DNA of 5,614 nucleotides, from assembly GCA_946563605.1 (NCBI GenBank), contig CAMNVW010000107.1, positions 1 through 5,614 on the forward strand, read 5' to 3'. Position 1 is the stretch's first letter, and the number at the start of each line of letters is the position of its first letter. The translations under genes and the position numbers were made by a program. Below are positions 5,560 through 5,614 of this stretch, piece by piece. Under the pieces are notes generated by a model that worked only from the letters and a program-made list of their open reading frames with translations, was not told where the DNA came from and ran no database searches. Source of the DNA: an uncultured Clostridia bacterium. GTDB taxonomy: Bacteria; Bacillota; Clostridia; Oscillospirales; Ruminococcaceae.

Positions 5560-5614
5560 CACAAGCTGCATCATCTGGTAGACGATAAGATCCATGCACG
5601 TTCCACCGGTCCAT
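5560..5614 (+). pseudogene. rpoB: Continuation of rpoB after the in-frame stop (partial, runs off the window)
   Basis: Eighteen codons in the same frame as rpoB translate to HKLHHLVDDKIHARSTGP, and the window ends one base into the next codon. KLHHLVDDKIHARSTGP is the highly conserved start of the C-terminal beta region, which continues in other bacteria with YSLVTQQPLGG. There is no frameshift: the spacing between VGYMY and KLHHLVDD is exactly that of the family (two residues, usually Y-L or M-L), here written as TAA CAC. The stretch therefore belongs to the same gene, not to a new one. Whether it is translated depends on whether the TAA is real. Confidence 0.85.

Noticed and set aside
5557..5562. 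A frameshift as the cause of the rpoB stop
   Set aside because: Conserved residues on both sides of the TAA are in the same frame with the family's exact spacing, so it is substitution, not insertion or deletion.
3478..5595. 705-codon open frame on the - strand opposite rpoB
   Set aside because: It has the same codon-register cause. The sense strand is unmistakable RpoB and the antisense product has no recognisable domain.

Overview
The window reads as chromosomal DNA from a Gram-positive anaerobe of the class Clostridia, probably in the Oscillospirales/Ruminococcaceae range. This rests on the RpoB sequence style (N-terminus MVNVKPVQLGKNVRMSF, no large Proteobacteria-type insertions), an M18 aminopeptidase of the clostridial type, strong Shine-Dalgarno sites, and moderate-GC genes separated by AT-rich gaps. 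The placement is inferred from remembered protein families, not from a search. All convincing genes lie on the + strand.

Layout. (1) 65-1471: complete M18 zinc aminopeptidase, closed by a strong intrinsic terminator (1482-1520). (2) 1533-1965: a small membrane-anchored DUF2500 protein with a His-rich stretch; its apparent promoter lies so close that the 5' UTR would be only about 10 nt. (3) 1966-2391: a 426-base gap holding a possible 57-codon membrane microprotein whose 3' end overlaps a second intrinsic terminator (2147-2175), then a dense control region for the next gene. That region contains a 27-bp inverted repeat sitting on the -35 box, two staggered sigma-A-type promoters with perfect TATAAT boxes, and a roughly 150-nt leader with two weak hairpins. 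(4) 2392 to the end: rpoB, the RNA polymerase beta subunit.

Two points stand out. First, the rpoB frame is interrupted by an in-frame TAA at 5557-5559, inside one of the most conserved parts of the protein. Conserved RpoB sequence resumes in the same frame right after it, with an unexpected His as the next residue. As the sole copy of an essential gene this could not work if read literally, so a sequence or assembly error near the end of the window is the leading explanation; readthrough, codon reassignment or a broken second copy are alternatives. Second, rpoB is not preceded by rplJ-rplL as in the common arrangement. It has its own promoter region with an operator-like dyad over the -35 box, which may be a lineage-specific way of controlling RNA polymerase synthesis.

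The genes do not form a metabolic pathway: aminopeptidase (peptide turnover), DUF2500 (unknown, membrane) and rpoB (transcription) appear to be three separate transcription units, divided by terminators and restarted by their own promoters. I saw no phage, IS, CRISPR, tRNA or rRNA signal, and no clear sign of a novel defence or mobile system.
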